A stretch of DNA of 9,477 nucleotides from an uncultured Clostridia bacterium (GCA_944386335.1 CALXAQ010000101.1:1-9477), one strand, 5' to 3'. Positions 1 to 7,025 are shown, numbered from the stretch's first letter. Made by a program: numbers and translations. Notes: generated by a model from the letters alone, not told the origin.

Positions 1-551
1 ACCAGCACCAGTATTAAGAGGAAATAGCAAGACTGGCATCATTAAAACAGATTAGCGTATCCCATTGTCCAGTAAGCAATTTAAAGTTGGGCTGTGGAGT
101 AGCCAATATTACAGAGATGATAAAGCAAGGGATAAATGTAAGCATAGGAACGGATGGACAGGGTAGTGGAAGCAACTTAGATTTATGGGAAAGCATGAAA
201 TATACGGCACTTTTGCAAAAAGGTGTACAAGAAGATGCTATGCAAATGCCAGCTTATGAAGTATTAAAAATGGGGACCATTAATGGAGCAAAAGCATTAG
301 GCATGCAGGAGAAAATTGGAAGTATAGAAAAAGGGAAATTGGCAGATATCATTATAATAAATTTAGAAAATATTGTGTTGCAACCAGTCAATGATAGGAT
401 AGCAGATATAATATATAATGTGAAGGGAAATGATGTAGAAACAAGTATCATTAATGGGAATATAGTAATGGAAAATCGCGTATTGCAAATAAAAGACAAT
501 CCAAAAGAGATAATAGACCAATGCAGAAAAATTATACAACGAATCCAATAA
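1..551 (+). CDS. Metal-dependent amidohydrolase, 3' fragment (MTA/SAH deaminase-like), frame broken near the window edge
   Basis: This is the C-terminal part of a zinc- or iron-dependent amidohydrolase of the group that deaminates S-adenosylhomocysteine, methylthioadenosine and related purines. The sequence shows the family's SHCPVSNLKLG segment (about positions 60-92), then the GTDG turn, whose Asp is the usual metal ligand, followed by GSGSNLDLWE. Near the end comes the GSIEKGKLADIIII strand of the outer beta-sandwich. The stop is at 549-551. The frame is open only from position 18: a TAA sits at 15-17. The residues EEIARLAS directly after it still look like this family, so the coding sequence once continued upstream. 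A TTG at 87 gives a formal start, but it has no ribosome binding site and would cut into a conserved motif. Exact substrate cannot be told from this fragment; guanine deaminase or another chlorohydrolase-like enzyme is possible. No clear terminator follows. Confidence 0.8.
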
Positions 552-581
552 AACCTTCCTATATAAGGAGATAAGCCTAGT

Positions 582-616
582 TTGACATTGACAAAATATT
601 AAAAAAAGAGTAAAAT
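582..616 (+). promoter_or_regulatory. Sigma-A promoter of gdpP with doubled -35 box
   Basis: A perfect TTGACA at 588-593 is followed by a 17-bp spacer and TAAAAT at 611-616 (5 of 6 matches to the -10 consensus). A second perfect TTGACA at 582-587 abuts the first, giving TTGACATTGACA, but no -10 lies 16-18 bp from it. Transcription should start near 623, leaving a leader of about 26 nt before the GTG of gdpP. This is one of the closest matches to consensus in the window. Confidence 0.75.
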
Positions 617-637
617 AGTAATGGTAAAATGGATAAA

Positions 638-642
638 AGGAG
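638..642 (+). promoter_or_regulatory. Ribosome binding site that fixes the GTG start of gdpP
   Basis: AGGAG lies six bases before the GTG at 649-651. No ATG in that frame has a comparable site, and starting at the GTG keeps the basic N-terminus ahead of the first membrane segment. Confidence 0.7.
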
Positions 643-648
643 ATAAAA

Positions 649-2682
649 GTGCCGAAGAATTATAATGGAAAATTATTTGATAAATTAGTGTCCAAAACAA
701 AGGTGTATTTAGTAATTATAGCAATTTTATTAATCATTTTGTGTTGTTATGAAATTCAATATATTACACCTGCCATTTTGATATATATTCTGGTATTAAT
801 GTATGCTTATTGGACAAATAACAAAAGAAAGGCAGAACTTACAGAACATATAAAAGATTTAACTTTAACAGTAGATAATGCAGCTAAAAGTACCTTAATT
901 AATTCTCCATTTCCACTTATCATTATAGAGACAGATGGAAATGTTATTTGGAAAAGTTCTAAATTTATTCATGAATTTGCTAATATAGACATTCATAATT
1001 ATTTGAATAATATTGTAAAAGAACTAAGATTAGAAATAGAAAATAGTAGTGAACAAAATAAAAAAGAATTAGAAGAATTAATAAAAAAACAAGTAAAAAT
1101 AGGAAATAAAACTTATAAAATATTAGGGGAATATGTAAAATCAAAGGAAAAAGAAAAAAATAAAGAAGCACAATATATGGCAACCCTATACTTTATTGAT
1201 GAAACACAAAATATAGAATTGGCAAAAGAATACGAAAATTCTAAAGTATGTATTGGTATTATTATGATAGATAACTATGAAGAAATTATGCAAAGAATTG
1301 CTAGTGAAGATAGACCACAAATTTTAGCACAAATAGAAAAAACACTATATGATTGGGCAGCAGAATTTGAAGGATTAATTATAAAGTCAGATAGAGATAC
1401 TTTTGTAGTTATTTTAGAACAAAAATACATAGAAAAGTTAGAAGAAAATCGTTTTAATATATTAGATACTATGAAAGAAATTAAAATTCCAGGAAAATTG
1501 CAATCTACACTAAGTATAGCAATTTCGGATGAAGGTACATCTAATTATGAAAAATATAAATCAGCAGAAGCAGCTATAGATTTAGCACTAGGACGTGGAG
1601 GAGATCAAGCTGTTATTAGAAAAGATGGTAAATATACTTTCTTTGGTGGAAGAACACAAGAAATGGAAAAAAGGACAAGAGTAAAGGCAAGAATTGTATC
1701 TCATGCGTTAGAAGAACTAATAAAAGAAGCAAACGATGTAATAATAATGGGACATTCTAATAGTGACATTGATGCTATGGGTTCTAGCTTTGGTATTTAT
1801 AGAATAGCCAAAACAGTAGGGAAACAAGCTTACATTGTGAGTGAAACAGCAGGCATGAGTTTAGGGAGTTACTTAGAAGAAGCAAAAAAACAAGAGGAAT
1901 ATAAAGAAGCTATTATAACGAAAGATATAGCCCTAGAAAAAATTACTTCCCAAACATTACTTGTAGTAGTGGATACACATAAAAAAGATTATGTAGAAGT
2001 ACCTGAATTGTTAGAAAGGACGAATAAAATTGTAGTGGTAGACCATCATAGAAGAAGCCCAGATTTTATAGAAAATTCTATTTTAACTTTCCATGAAGTT
2101 TATGCTTCTTCAGCATGTGAATTGGTAACAGAATTAATAGAATACTCAGAAAATGATATTGCCTTATCAGAAATTGAAACAGAAGGTTTATATGCAGGTA
2201 TAATGATGGATACGAAAAATTTTACTTTTAAAACAGGTGTAAGAACTTTTGAAGCAGCAGCTTACCTTCGAAAATGTGGAGTAGATATTATTAAAGTAAA
2301 AAAATGGTTCCAAAGTGATTTAGCAACCTATAATAAAATTGCCCAAATTGTAGAAAAAGCAGAAATAGTGAATGATACTATAGGAATATCCATTTATGAA
2401 GAGCAAGATGAAAACGCAAATATTGTTTGTGCAAAAGCAGCAGATGAATTATTAACGATTAGTGATATTACAGCATCTTTTGTTATTGGAAATTTAGGTG
2501 AAAAAGTGTGTATTAGTGGTCGTTCTATTGGAGAAATTAATGTACAACTTATTTTAGAAAAACTAGGAGGAGGAGGACATATTACACTTGCTGGAGCCCA
2601 AGTAGAAGGAATGAACATAGAAGAAGTAAAACAAGAGTTAATCAATAGAATTAACGAGTATTTTAGTGAAATTGTAGGGTGA
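649..2682 (+). CDS. gdpP: GdpP-type membrane c-di-AMP phosphodiesterase (PAS, degenerate GGDEF, DHH-DHHA1)
   Basis: The 677-residue product hydrolyses the second messenger cyclic di-AMP at the inner face of the membrane; this role is known from B. subtilis and S. aureus GdpP. Two membrane helices (about residues 18-34 and 39-55) lead into a PAS-like domain (about 85-190, with PFPLIIIETDGNVIW). A degenerate GGDEF domain (about 198-335) follows, with GRGGDQA where an active cyclase would have its signature. The DHH catalytic domain carries GHSNSDID (368-375), VVDTHK around D442, DHH at 465-467 and D521. The DHHA1 domain ends with GGGGH (640-644). All expected metal-binding motifs are present, so it should be active. 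Length and domain order match the family. It has its own promoter and ends one base before a hairpin terminator. In many Firmicutes gdpP directly precedes rplI; here another gene separates them. Confidence 0.95.
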   Translation: MPKNYNGKLFDKLVSKTKVYLVIIAILLIILCCYEIQYITPAILIYILVLMYAYWTNNKRKAELTEHIKDLTLTVDNAAKSTLINSPFPLIIIETDGNVIWKSSKFIHEFANIDIHNYLNNIVKELRLEIENSSEQNKKELEELIKKQVKIGNKTYKILGEYVKSKEKEKNKEAQYMATLYFIDETQNIELAKEYENSKVCIGIIMIDNYEEIMQRIASEDRPQILAQIEKTLYDWAAEFEGLIIKSDRDTFVVILEQKYIEKLEENRFNILDTMKEIKIPGKLQSTLSIAISDEGTSNYEKYKSAEAAIDLALGRGGDQAVIRKDGKYTFFGGRTQEMEKRTRVKARIVSHALEELIKEANDVIIMGHSNSDIDAMGSSFGIYRIAKTVGKQAYIVSETAGMSLGSYLEEAKKQEEYKEAIITKDIALEKITSQTLLVVVDTHKKDYVEVPELLERTNKIVVVDHHRRSPDFIENSILTFHEVYASSACELVTELIEYSENDIALSEIETEGLYAGIMMDTKNFTFKTGVRTFEAAAYLRKCGVDIIKVKKWFQSDLATYNKIAQIVEKAEIVNDTIGISIYEEQDENANIVCAKAADELLTISDITASFVIGNLGEKVCISGRSIGEINVQLILEKLGGGGHITLAGAQVEGMNIEEVKQELINRINEYFSEIVG

Positions 2683-2728
2683 AAAAAATAAATCAACAAA
2701 ATATTACATTTTTGTTGATTTATTTTTT
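2683..2728 (+). terminator. Long hairpin terminator after gdpP
   Basis: The arm 2683-2701 pairs without mismatch with 2710-2728 (19 bp), with an 8-base loop at 2702-2709. The core pairs AATCAACAAAA with TTTTGTTGATT. The left arm begins with an A run and the right arm ends in a T run, so the hairpin could stop transcription from either side. It begins on the base after the gdpP stop codon. Confidence 0.85.
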
Positions 2729-2743
2729 GATATTAGATATAAT
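2715..2743 (+). promoter_or_regulatory. Sigma-A promoter for the sortase-substrate gene, -35 inside the terminator
   Basis: TTGATT at 2715-2720 (4 of 6 to consensus) is separated by 17 bp from a perfect TATAAT at 2738-2743. The -35 box lies in the right arm of the gdpP terminator. The predicted start near 2750 gives a leader of under 20 nt, enough only for the AAGGGGAAAG ribosome binding site before the ATG at 2768. Confidence 0.65.
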
Positions 2744-2767
2744 AATTTTGGAAAAGGGGAAAGTCAA

Positions 2768-3886
2768 ATGAAAAAGATAGCAAGTATATTGGGAATTATA
2801 ATAGGAATATGGTTATTGTGTACTTCTATGAGTTTTGCGGAGGGGAGAATTACGTATCAAGCACAATATAAGGATGCAATATCCTATGATGTTATTATAA
2901 AAGAATTAGAAGGAAATGAAGAAGAATATATGTATAGAGCTATGATTTGTCAAGAAACGGATGTAGAAGCTTCAGATTTTGCTTCACCTTTGGGAAAATC
3001 TTTTAGTATTGAATATAATGCAGAAAAAGACCAATGGGAAGGAAACACAATTGAAGCACTAGAAGGAATACATGGATATGGAGTATTTGAAAAACCAGGA
3101 CAATATTATGCTTATGTAGCAAGAGTAAAAATAGGAAGTAGTCAATATGAATTAATAAATGGACCTACTGAAATTCCAACACCACCAATTCCTGCTTTAG
3201 GACAAAGAATACAAATGCAAATCTTATATGATAGCACGCGTTATAGTATAGAAGTAAATGCTCTTAATACTATGCTACATAACGGAGTACAAAGAAATAT
3301 TCAATTTTATTTAGGAGAAATTACAGACAAAGAATTATTAAAAAATTTAGCAGCAAATGGAGAGCAAGCCTATGACGAACTCTTACAATATGCTAAAAAC
3401 CAAGACAGTTATTTAAAAACAGGAGTATTCCAAGACACAAAAACAGGAATAGTAGATTCTAATATCATAGAGGGGTCAGCAGTAGAAACAGGAAAATATT
3501 ATTTCCTTTACGTTATATTGGATGATGAAGATGGAACTTATGTAGAGATAGAAGATATTGCAGCCTATAATGGAGAAAGAAAAGCAAATGGAACAGTAAC
3601 ATTAGTTGATTTTGATTATACAGAAGAGGAAGAATCAGGAGGAGGTCAGGCAGAGCAAAATCCACCAACAAATGAAATAGAAGAACAACAAAATCAGCAA
3701 ATAAATGAAGTAACACAAAATGAAGTAGTAAACAGTGTAAACCAAAATCAGAATACAGATAGTACAGTAGCTAATAAGCCAATTCCACAAACAGGAGAAG
3801 GAAAAGTGTTAATAATAGTAGGAAGCATTATTTTGATTGTTATTATCTTTTACGTAAAATATAAAAAGTATAAAGAAGTAAAATAA
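2768..3886 (+). CDS. Secreted LPXTG-like (IPQTG) cell-wall-anchored protein of unknown function
   Basis: I do not recognise a named family for this 372-residue protein. It starts with a signal peptide: KK, a hydrophobic stretch at about 5-19, and a likely cut after SFA (residue 24). It ends with a sortase signal: IPQTG at 339-343, a hydrophobic segment at about 347-363 and a basic tail KYKKYKEVK. It should therefore be exported and linked to peptidoglycan by a class A-like sortase. Between these lie two acidic, beta-rich regions (about 28-135 and 148-270), each ending in a similar GxYYxxYV strand. A linker rich in Gln, Asn and Glu (about 286-335) follows and probably spans the wall. The sequence YDSTRYSIEV (154-163) faintly recalls strands of Gram-positive pilin domains, but that is weak. 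The gene has its own promoter and terminator, and no sortase gene is in view. Adhesin or minor pilin-like roles are speculation. Confidence 0.85.
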   Translation: MKKIASILGIIIGIWLLCTSMSFAEGRITYQAQYKDAISYDVIIKELEGNEEEYMYRAMICQETDVEASDFASPLGKSFSIEYNAEKDQWEGNTIEALEGIHGYGVFEKPGQYYAYVARVKIGSSQYELINGPTEIPTPPIPALGQRIQMQILYDSTRYSIEVNALNTMLHNGVQRNIQFYLGEITDKELLKNLAANGEQAYDELLQYAKNQDSYLKTGVFQDTKTGIVDSNIIEGSAVETGKYYFLYVILDDEDGTYVEIEDIAAYNGERKANGTVTLVDFDYTEEEESGGGQAEQNPPTNEIEEQQNQQINEVTQNEVVNSVNQNQNTDSTVANKPIPQTGEGKVLIIVGSIILIVIIFYVKYKKYKEVK

Positions 3887-3892
3887 TCAAAG

Positions 3893-3926
3893 AGAGATAA
3901 ACCCATTAGAGGTTTATCTTTTTTTC
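3893..3926 (+). terminator. Rho-independent terminator after the sortase-substrate gene
   Basis: AGATAAACC (3895-3903) pairs perfectly with GGTTTATCT (3911-3919) around a 7-base loop. A run of T follows through 3925. Weaker pairs extend the base of the stem outward. Confidence 0.9.
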
Positions 3927-3935
3927 TAAAGAACC

Positions 3936-3964
3936 TTGAAAAAAAGCGGATTTTGAGGTAAACT
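3936..3964 (+). promoter_or_regulatory. Sigma-A promoter of the rplI-dnaB-tilS operon
   Basis: TTGAAA at 3936-3941 (5 of 6) and TAAACT at 3959-3964 (4 of 6) are 17 bp apart. The upstream gene ends in a strong terminator, so rplI needs its own promoter here. Transcription should start near 3971, giving a leader of about 30 nt with an AAGGAG site at 3986-3991. That leader is too short for an elaborate ribosomal-protein control structure. Confidence 0.55.
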
Positions 3965-4000
3965 ATATAGGACAGTAAGAGAGGAAAGGAGAAGGAAAAA

Positions 4001-4450
4001 ATGAAAGTGATTTTATTAGAAAATATTAAAGGAGTAGGTAAAAAAGATGAAGTTATTAATAGTAGTGACGGTTATGCTAGAAATTACCTATTTCCTAAAA
4101 AATTAGCAGTAGAGGCAAGTAAATCCAATATGGCAAAGTTACAAGCAAAACAAGAATCTGTGCAATATAGAAAAGATAGGGAAAAAGAAGAAGCTATAAA
4201 AACAGCAGAAAAGCTAAAAGAAATAGTATTGAATATCAAAGTAAAAGCAGGAGAAAATGGAAAAATATTTGGTGGGGTAACAGCAAAAGAAATTGCAGAA
4301 ACATTAAATCGTAATTATCAAATTGTAATAGATAAGAAAAAAATTATTTTAAAAGATACCATAAAAACCTTGGGAACTTATCTGGTAGAAATAAAATTAT
4401 ATGAAGGTGTTATGGGGAAATTAACAGTAAAGATAACAGAAGAAGAATAA
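4001..4450 (+). CDS. rplI: Large ribosomal subunit protein bL9
   Basis: The 149-residue product binds 23S rRNA at the base of the L1 stalk and helps keep the reading frame. The N-terminal RNA-binding domain is plain: MKVILLENIKGVGKKDEV, then SSDGYARNYLFPKKLA at 21-36, the L9 signature region. A charged connecting helix (about 40-75) leads to the C-terminal domain with GENGKIFGGVTAKEIAE (84-100) and IKTLGTYLVEIKL (121-133). Length equals that of B. subtilis L9. The ATG has an AAGGAG site nine bases upstream. It is first in a tight operon, 35 bases ahead of dnaB, an order widely kept in Firmicutes. Confidence 0.97.
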   Translation: MKVILLENIKGVGKKDEVINSSDGYARNYLFPKKLAVEASKSNMAKLQAKQESVQYRKDREKEEAIKTAEKLKEIVLNIKVKAGENGKIFGGVTAKEIAETLNRNYQIVIDKKKIILKDTIKTLGTYLVEIKLYEGVMGKLTVKITEEE

Positions 4451-4485
4451 AACTAGATTTCTACCTTTGAAAGGAATGAGAAAAA

Positions 4486-5811
4486 ATGGACTTGGGAAAA
4501 GTGCCACCACACGATACAGAAGCAGAACAAGCAGTAATAGGAAGTATGCTAACAGATAAAGAAGCAATTATTGCAGCAATAGAAACTTTAAAAGAAGAGG
4601 ATTTTTATAGGGAAGATAATCAAATGATATATCATGCTATTTTAAATTTGTATAATCGAGCAGAACCAGTAGATATTATTACTGTAAAAGCGGAGTTATC
4701 TTCCTTAGGGCAGTTAGATGCCATTGGTGGTATTGAAGTACTTGCTACTTTGCCAGATAAAGTACCAACTACATCCAATGTGGAAAAATATATCAAGATA
4801 GTAGAAGAAAAAGCAATTCTTAGAAACTTACTAAAAACAGCTAATGAAATTATCCAATTAGGGTACGATGAAACACAGGACGTAGATGTTATTATGGATC
4901 AAGCAGAAAAGAAAATATTTAATACCATTCAGTCCAGAAATCAAAAAGGCTATAGTTCGATGAAAGATATTTTAGTGGATACCTTCACAGAGTTAGAGCA
5001 ATTATATAATCAAAAACAACATATTACAGGGGTACCGACAGGCTTTGCAGATTTAGACTATAAAACGGCAGGACTTCATAACTCAGATTTGATATTAGTG
5101 GCAGCAAGACCTGCTATGGGGAAATCAGCCTTTGCTTTGAATATAGCTTCTTATGCAGCAACTAGAGCCAAGGTTCCTGTTATGATATTTAGCTTAGAAA
5201 TGTCAAAAGAGCAAATGGCAAATAGAATTTTATGTAGTGAAGCCATGGTAGATAGCAATAAAGTGAGAACAGGAAAAATAGATGATGAAGAATGGACAAA
5301 ACTAGCAGAAGCTTCTGGAGAACTTTCAGAAGCACAAATATTTATTGATGATACACCTGGTATTTCTATTATGGAAATAAGAGCAAAATGTAGAAAATTA
5401 AAACTAGAAAAAAATATTGGATTAGTAGTAATAGACTATTTGCAACTAGTGCAAGGTAGTGGAAAAAGAGGAGCTAGCCGAGAACAGGAAATTGCAGAGA
5501 TTAGTCGTTCTTTAAAAATTTTAGCAAAAGAAATTAGTGTACCTGTCATTGCACTTTCACAATTATCGAGAGCTCCAGAGCAAAGACCAGATCATAGACC
5601 TATGCTTTCCGACCTTCGTGAGTCTGGTTCTATAGAGCAAGATGCAGATATTGTTATGTTTTTATATAGAGATGACTATTATAATGAGGATAGTGAGAAG
5701 AAAAATATAGCAGAAGTTATTTTAGCGAAACATCGTTCTGGAGCTACTGGTACAGTAGAACTATTATGGCTTGGAAACTATACCAAATTTGCCAATAAAT
5801 ATAAAGAATAA
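4486..5811 (+). CDS. dnaB: Replicative DNA helicase DnaB
   Basis: The 441-residue product is the hexameric ring helicase that unwinds DNA at the replication fork (named DnaC in B. subtilis). The N-terminal domain (about 8-110) opens with VPPHDTEAEQAVIGSML, typical of DnaB, and binds primase and loader. The linker (about 150-180) precedes the RecA-like ATPase domain. That domain has TGVPTGFADLD (181-191), Walker A ARPAMGKSA (207-215), SLEMS with the catalytic Glu at 238, Walker B LVVIDYLQL with D317, SQLSR (358-362), DLRESGSIEQDAD and the arginine-finger motif KHRSG (415-419). Length is normal and no intein interrupts the Walker A or other motifs. The ribosome binding site AAAGGA lies about ten bases before the ATG. 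The gene sits between rplI and tilS in one operon. Confidence 0.97.
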   Translation: MDLGKVPPHDTEAEQAVIGSMLTDKEAIIAAIETLKEEDFYREDNQMIYHAILNLYNRAEPVDIITVKAELSSLGQLDAIGGIEVLATLPDKVPTTSNVEKYIKIVEEKAILRNLLKTANEIIQLGYDETQDVDVIMDQAEKKIFNTIQSRNQKGYSSMKDILVDTFTELEQLYNQKQHITGVPTGFADLDYKTAGLHNSDLILVAARPAMGKSAFALNIASYAATRAKVPVMIFSLEMSKEQMANRILCSEAMVDSNKVRTGKIDDEEWTKLAEASGELSEAQIFIDDTPGISIMEIRAKCRKLKLEKNIGLVVIDYLQLVQGSGKRGASREQEIAEISRSLKILAKEISVPVIALSQLSRAPEQRPDHRPMLSDLRESGSIEQDADIVMFLYRDDYYNEDSEKKNIAEVILAKHRSGATGTVELLWLGNYTKFANKYKE

Positions 5812-5828
5812 AAAAAGAAGGAAAGAAA

Positions 5829-6848
5829 ATGACAATAGAAAATAAAGTACAACAGTATATAAAGGAATATAACTTAATAAAAGAGAAAGATAAGTTAGTC
5901 ATAGGAGTTTCTGGAGGGCCAGACTCTATGGCTTTATTACATATTTGTATTTTTCTAAAACAAGAGAAAAAAATTCCGAATTGTACTTTTATTGTAGCAC
6001 ATGTAAATCATATGCTACGTAAGGAAGCAGACGACGAAGCAAGATATGTAAAAAGATATTGCAACTTACATGGAATTTCATGTTATATAAAAAAAATAGA
6101 TGTAAAACAGCTTGCAAAACAAGAAAAAATAGGAACAGAGGAAATGGGAAGAAAAATACGATACCAGTTCTTTGAAGAAGTAAGAAAAAAAGAAAAAGCT
6201 CAAAAAATTGTAACGGCACACCATGCCAATGATAATGCAGAGACAGTACTAATGAATATAATAAGAGGTAGTGGTACAGTAGGATTAAAAGGAATAGAAC
6301 CAGTAAGAACGAACAAAGAAGGCATAGTATTTATAAGACCTTTGCTAAATTGTACAAAACAAGAAATTGAGGATTATTGCGAGCAAGAAAAATTACAACC
6401 CAAAATAGATAAATCTAATCAAGAAAATCAATATACAAGGAATAAGATTAGAAATATATTAATACCTATGATAGAAAAAGAATGGAATCCAAATATTGTA
6501 GAAACAATTAATCGTTTATCAGAACTTGCTAGAAAAGAGGAAAAATATTTAGAAAAACAAACAGAAATAGCTTATCAAGGGATATTAATACAAGAAGAGA
6601 TAGGAAAAGAAATAGTATTATCCTTAAAAAAATGGAAACAGCAAGATTTTGTCATAAAATCAAGGGTAATGCGATATACTATTAATAGATTGTTAGGAAC
6701 AGTAAAAGATATAGAAAAAGTACATATAGAAGATATGATTAAGCTTTGTGAAAAAAATATAGGGAATAAATATTTAATACCAAATAAAAAAGTAAAAGTA
6801 CTGGTAAACAAAGGAAAAATTTTTTTCTTGGCACAAGAAACTATGTAA
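5829..6848 (+). CDS. tilS: tRNA(Ile)-lysidine synthetase TilS, short form
   Basis: TilS uses ATP to join lysine to the wobble cytidine (C34) of the CAU-anticodon tRNA-Ile, so that it reads AUA; this is essential in nearly all bacteria. The PP-loop ATPase motif SGGPDSMA is at 28-35. It is followed by AHVNHMLR (57-64), GTEEMGRKIRY (102-112), TAHHANDNAETVLMN (129-143) and TRNKIRNILIP (203-213), all standard TilS blocks. A helical region (about 225-315) follows. The end, NKYLIPNKKVKVLVNKGKIFFL, resembles the start of the usual C-terminal region. At 339 residues it is shorter than the common 430-470, so a distal C-terminal domain seems absent; the frame shows no break to explain that by mutation. 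It begins 17 bases after dnaB with an AAGGAAAG site. AUA isoleucine codons are frequent here, so demand for this enzyme should be high. Confidence 0.94.
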   Translation: MTIENKVQQYIKEYNLIKEKDKLVIGVSGGPDSMALLHICIFLKQEKKIPNCTFIVAHVNHMLRKEADDEARYVKRYCNLHGISCYIKKIDVKQLAKQEKIGTEEMGRKIRYQFFEEVRKKEKAQKIVTAHHANDNAETVLMNIIRGSGTVGLKGIEPVRTNKEGIVFIRPLLNCTKQEIEDYCEQEKLQPKIDKSNQENQYTRNKIRNILIPMIEKEWNPNIVETINRLSELARKEEKYLEKQTEIAYQGILIQEEIGKEIVLSLKKWKQQDFVIKSRVMRYTINRLLGTVKDIEKVHIEDMIKLCEKNIGNKYLIPNKKVKVLVNKGKIFFLAQETM

Positions 6849-6915
6849 AAGGTATTTCCGTAGAGAAAAAGCTTGCTATACAAGGGATTTGAACGAAAAA
6901 ACTTTGAAAATGCAC

Positions 6916-6944
6916 TTGCAATTATAGAAATTGTATGTTATATT
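6916..6944 (+). promoter_or_regulatory. Extended -10 promoter of ftsH
   Basis: TTGCAA at 6916-6921 (4 of 6) lies 17 bp before TATATT at 6939-6944 (5 of 6), which is preceded by TGT, forming an extended -10 element. Transcription should start near 6951 and give a leader of about 75 nt. No terminator is visible between tilS and this site, so read-through from the rplI operon is also likely. Confidence 0.6.
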
Positions 6945-6987
6945 TTTAAAATGTAAAATAGGTAAGAAAGCCTTGTTTTATAGAGAA

Positions 6988-7002
6988 GTGTATAGGATAC
7001 AC
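6988..7002 (+). repeat. Small perfect palindrome in the ftsH leader
   Basis: GTGTAT and ATACAC form a perfect 6-bp inverted repeat around AGG. It lies in the predicted 5' leader, nine bases before the Shine-Dalgarno sequence. It could be a short RNA hairpin or a protein-binding site; it has no T run and is not a terminator. Confidence 0.5.
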
Positions 7003-7011
7003 GAAAGAGAT

Positions 7012-7018
7012 AAGGAGG
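7012..7018 (+). promoter_or_regulatory. Ribosome binding site that fixes the TTG start of ftsH
   Basis: A full AAGGAGG lies seven bases before the TTG at 7026. The next in-frame ATG is codon 10, inside the approach to the first membrane helix, and has no such site, so the TTG start is preferred. Confidence 0.8.
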
Positions 7019-7025
7019 AAAAAAC

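Noticed and set aside
87..551. A complete gene starting at TTG 87
   Set aside because: There is no ribosome binding site, and the start would cut off SVSHCPVSN and the rest of a conserved amidohydrolase motif; the gene clearly extends upstream.
554..570. Possible terminator between the amidohydrolase and gdpP (TCCT-ATATA-AGGA)
   Set aside because: Only four base pairs and no T run.
3640..3770. Tandem DNA repeat in the Gln/Asn/Glu-rich linker of the surface protein
   Set aside because: The composition is biased but no fixed repeat unit is present; it is a low-complexity wall-spanning linker.
6575..6883. Minus-strand reading frame over the tilS end and the following gap
   Set aside because: It lies mostly opposite the conserved tilS sequence, is rich in Phe and Ile as expected of an antisense shadow, and has no ribosome binding site.
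6845..6930. tRNA remnant or attachment site: GGGATTTGAAC resembles the reverse of a tRNA T-arm
   Set aside because: The flanking bases do not pair into a T-stem and no acceptor, D or anticodon arm can be formed on either strand.
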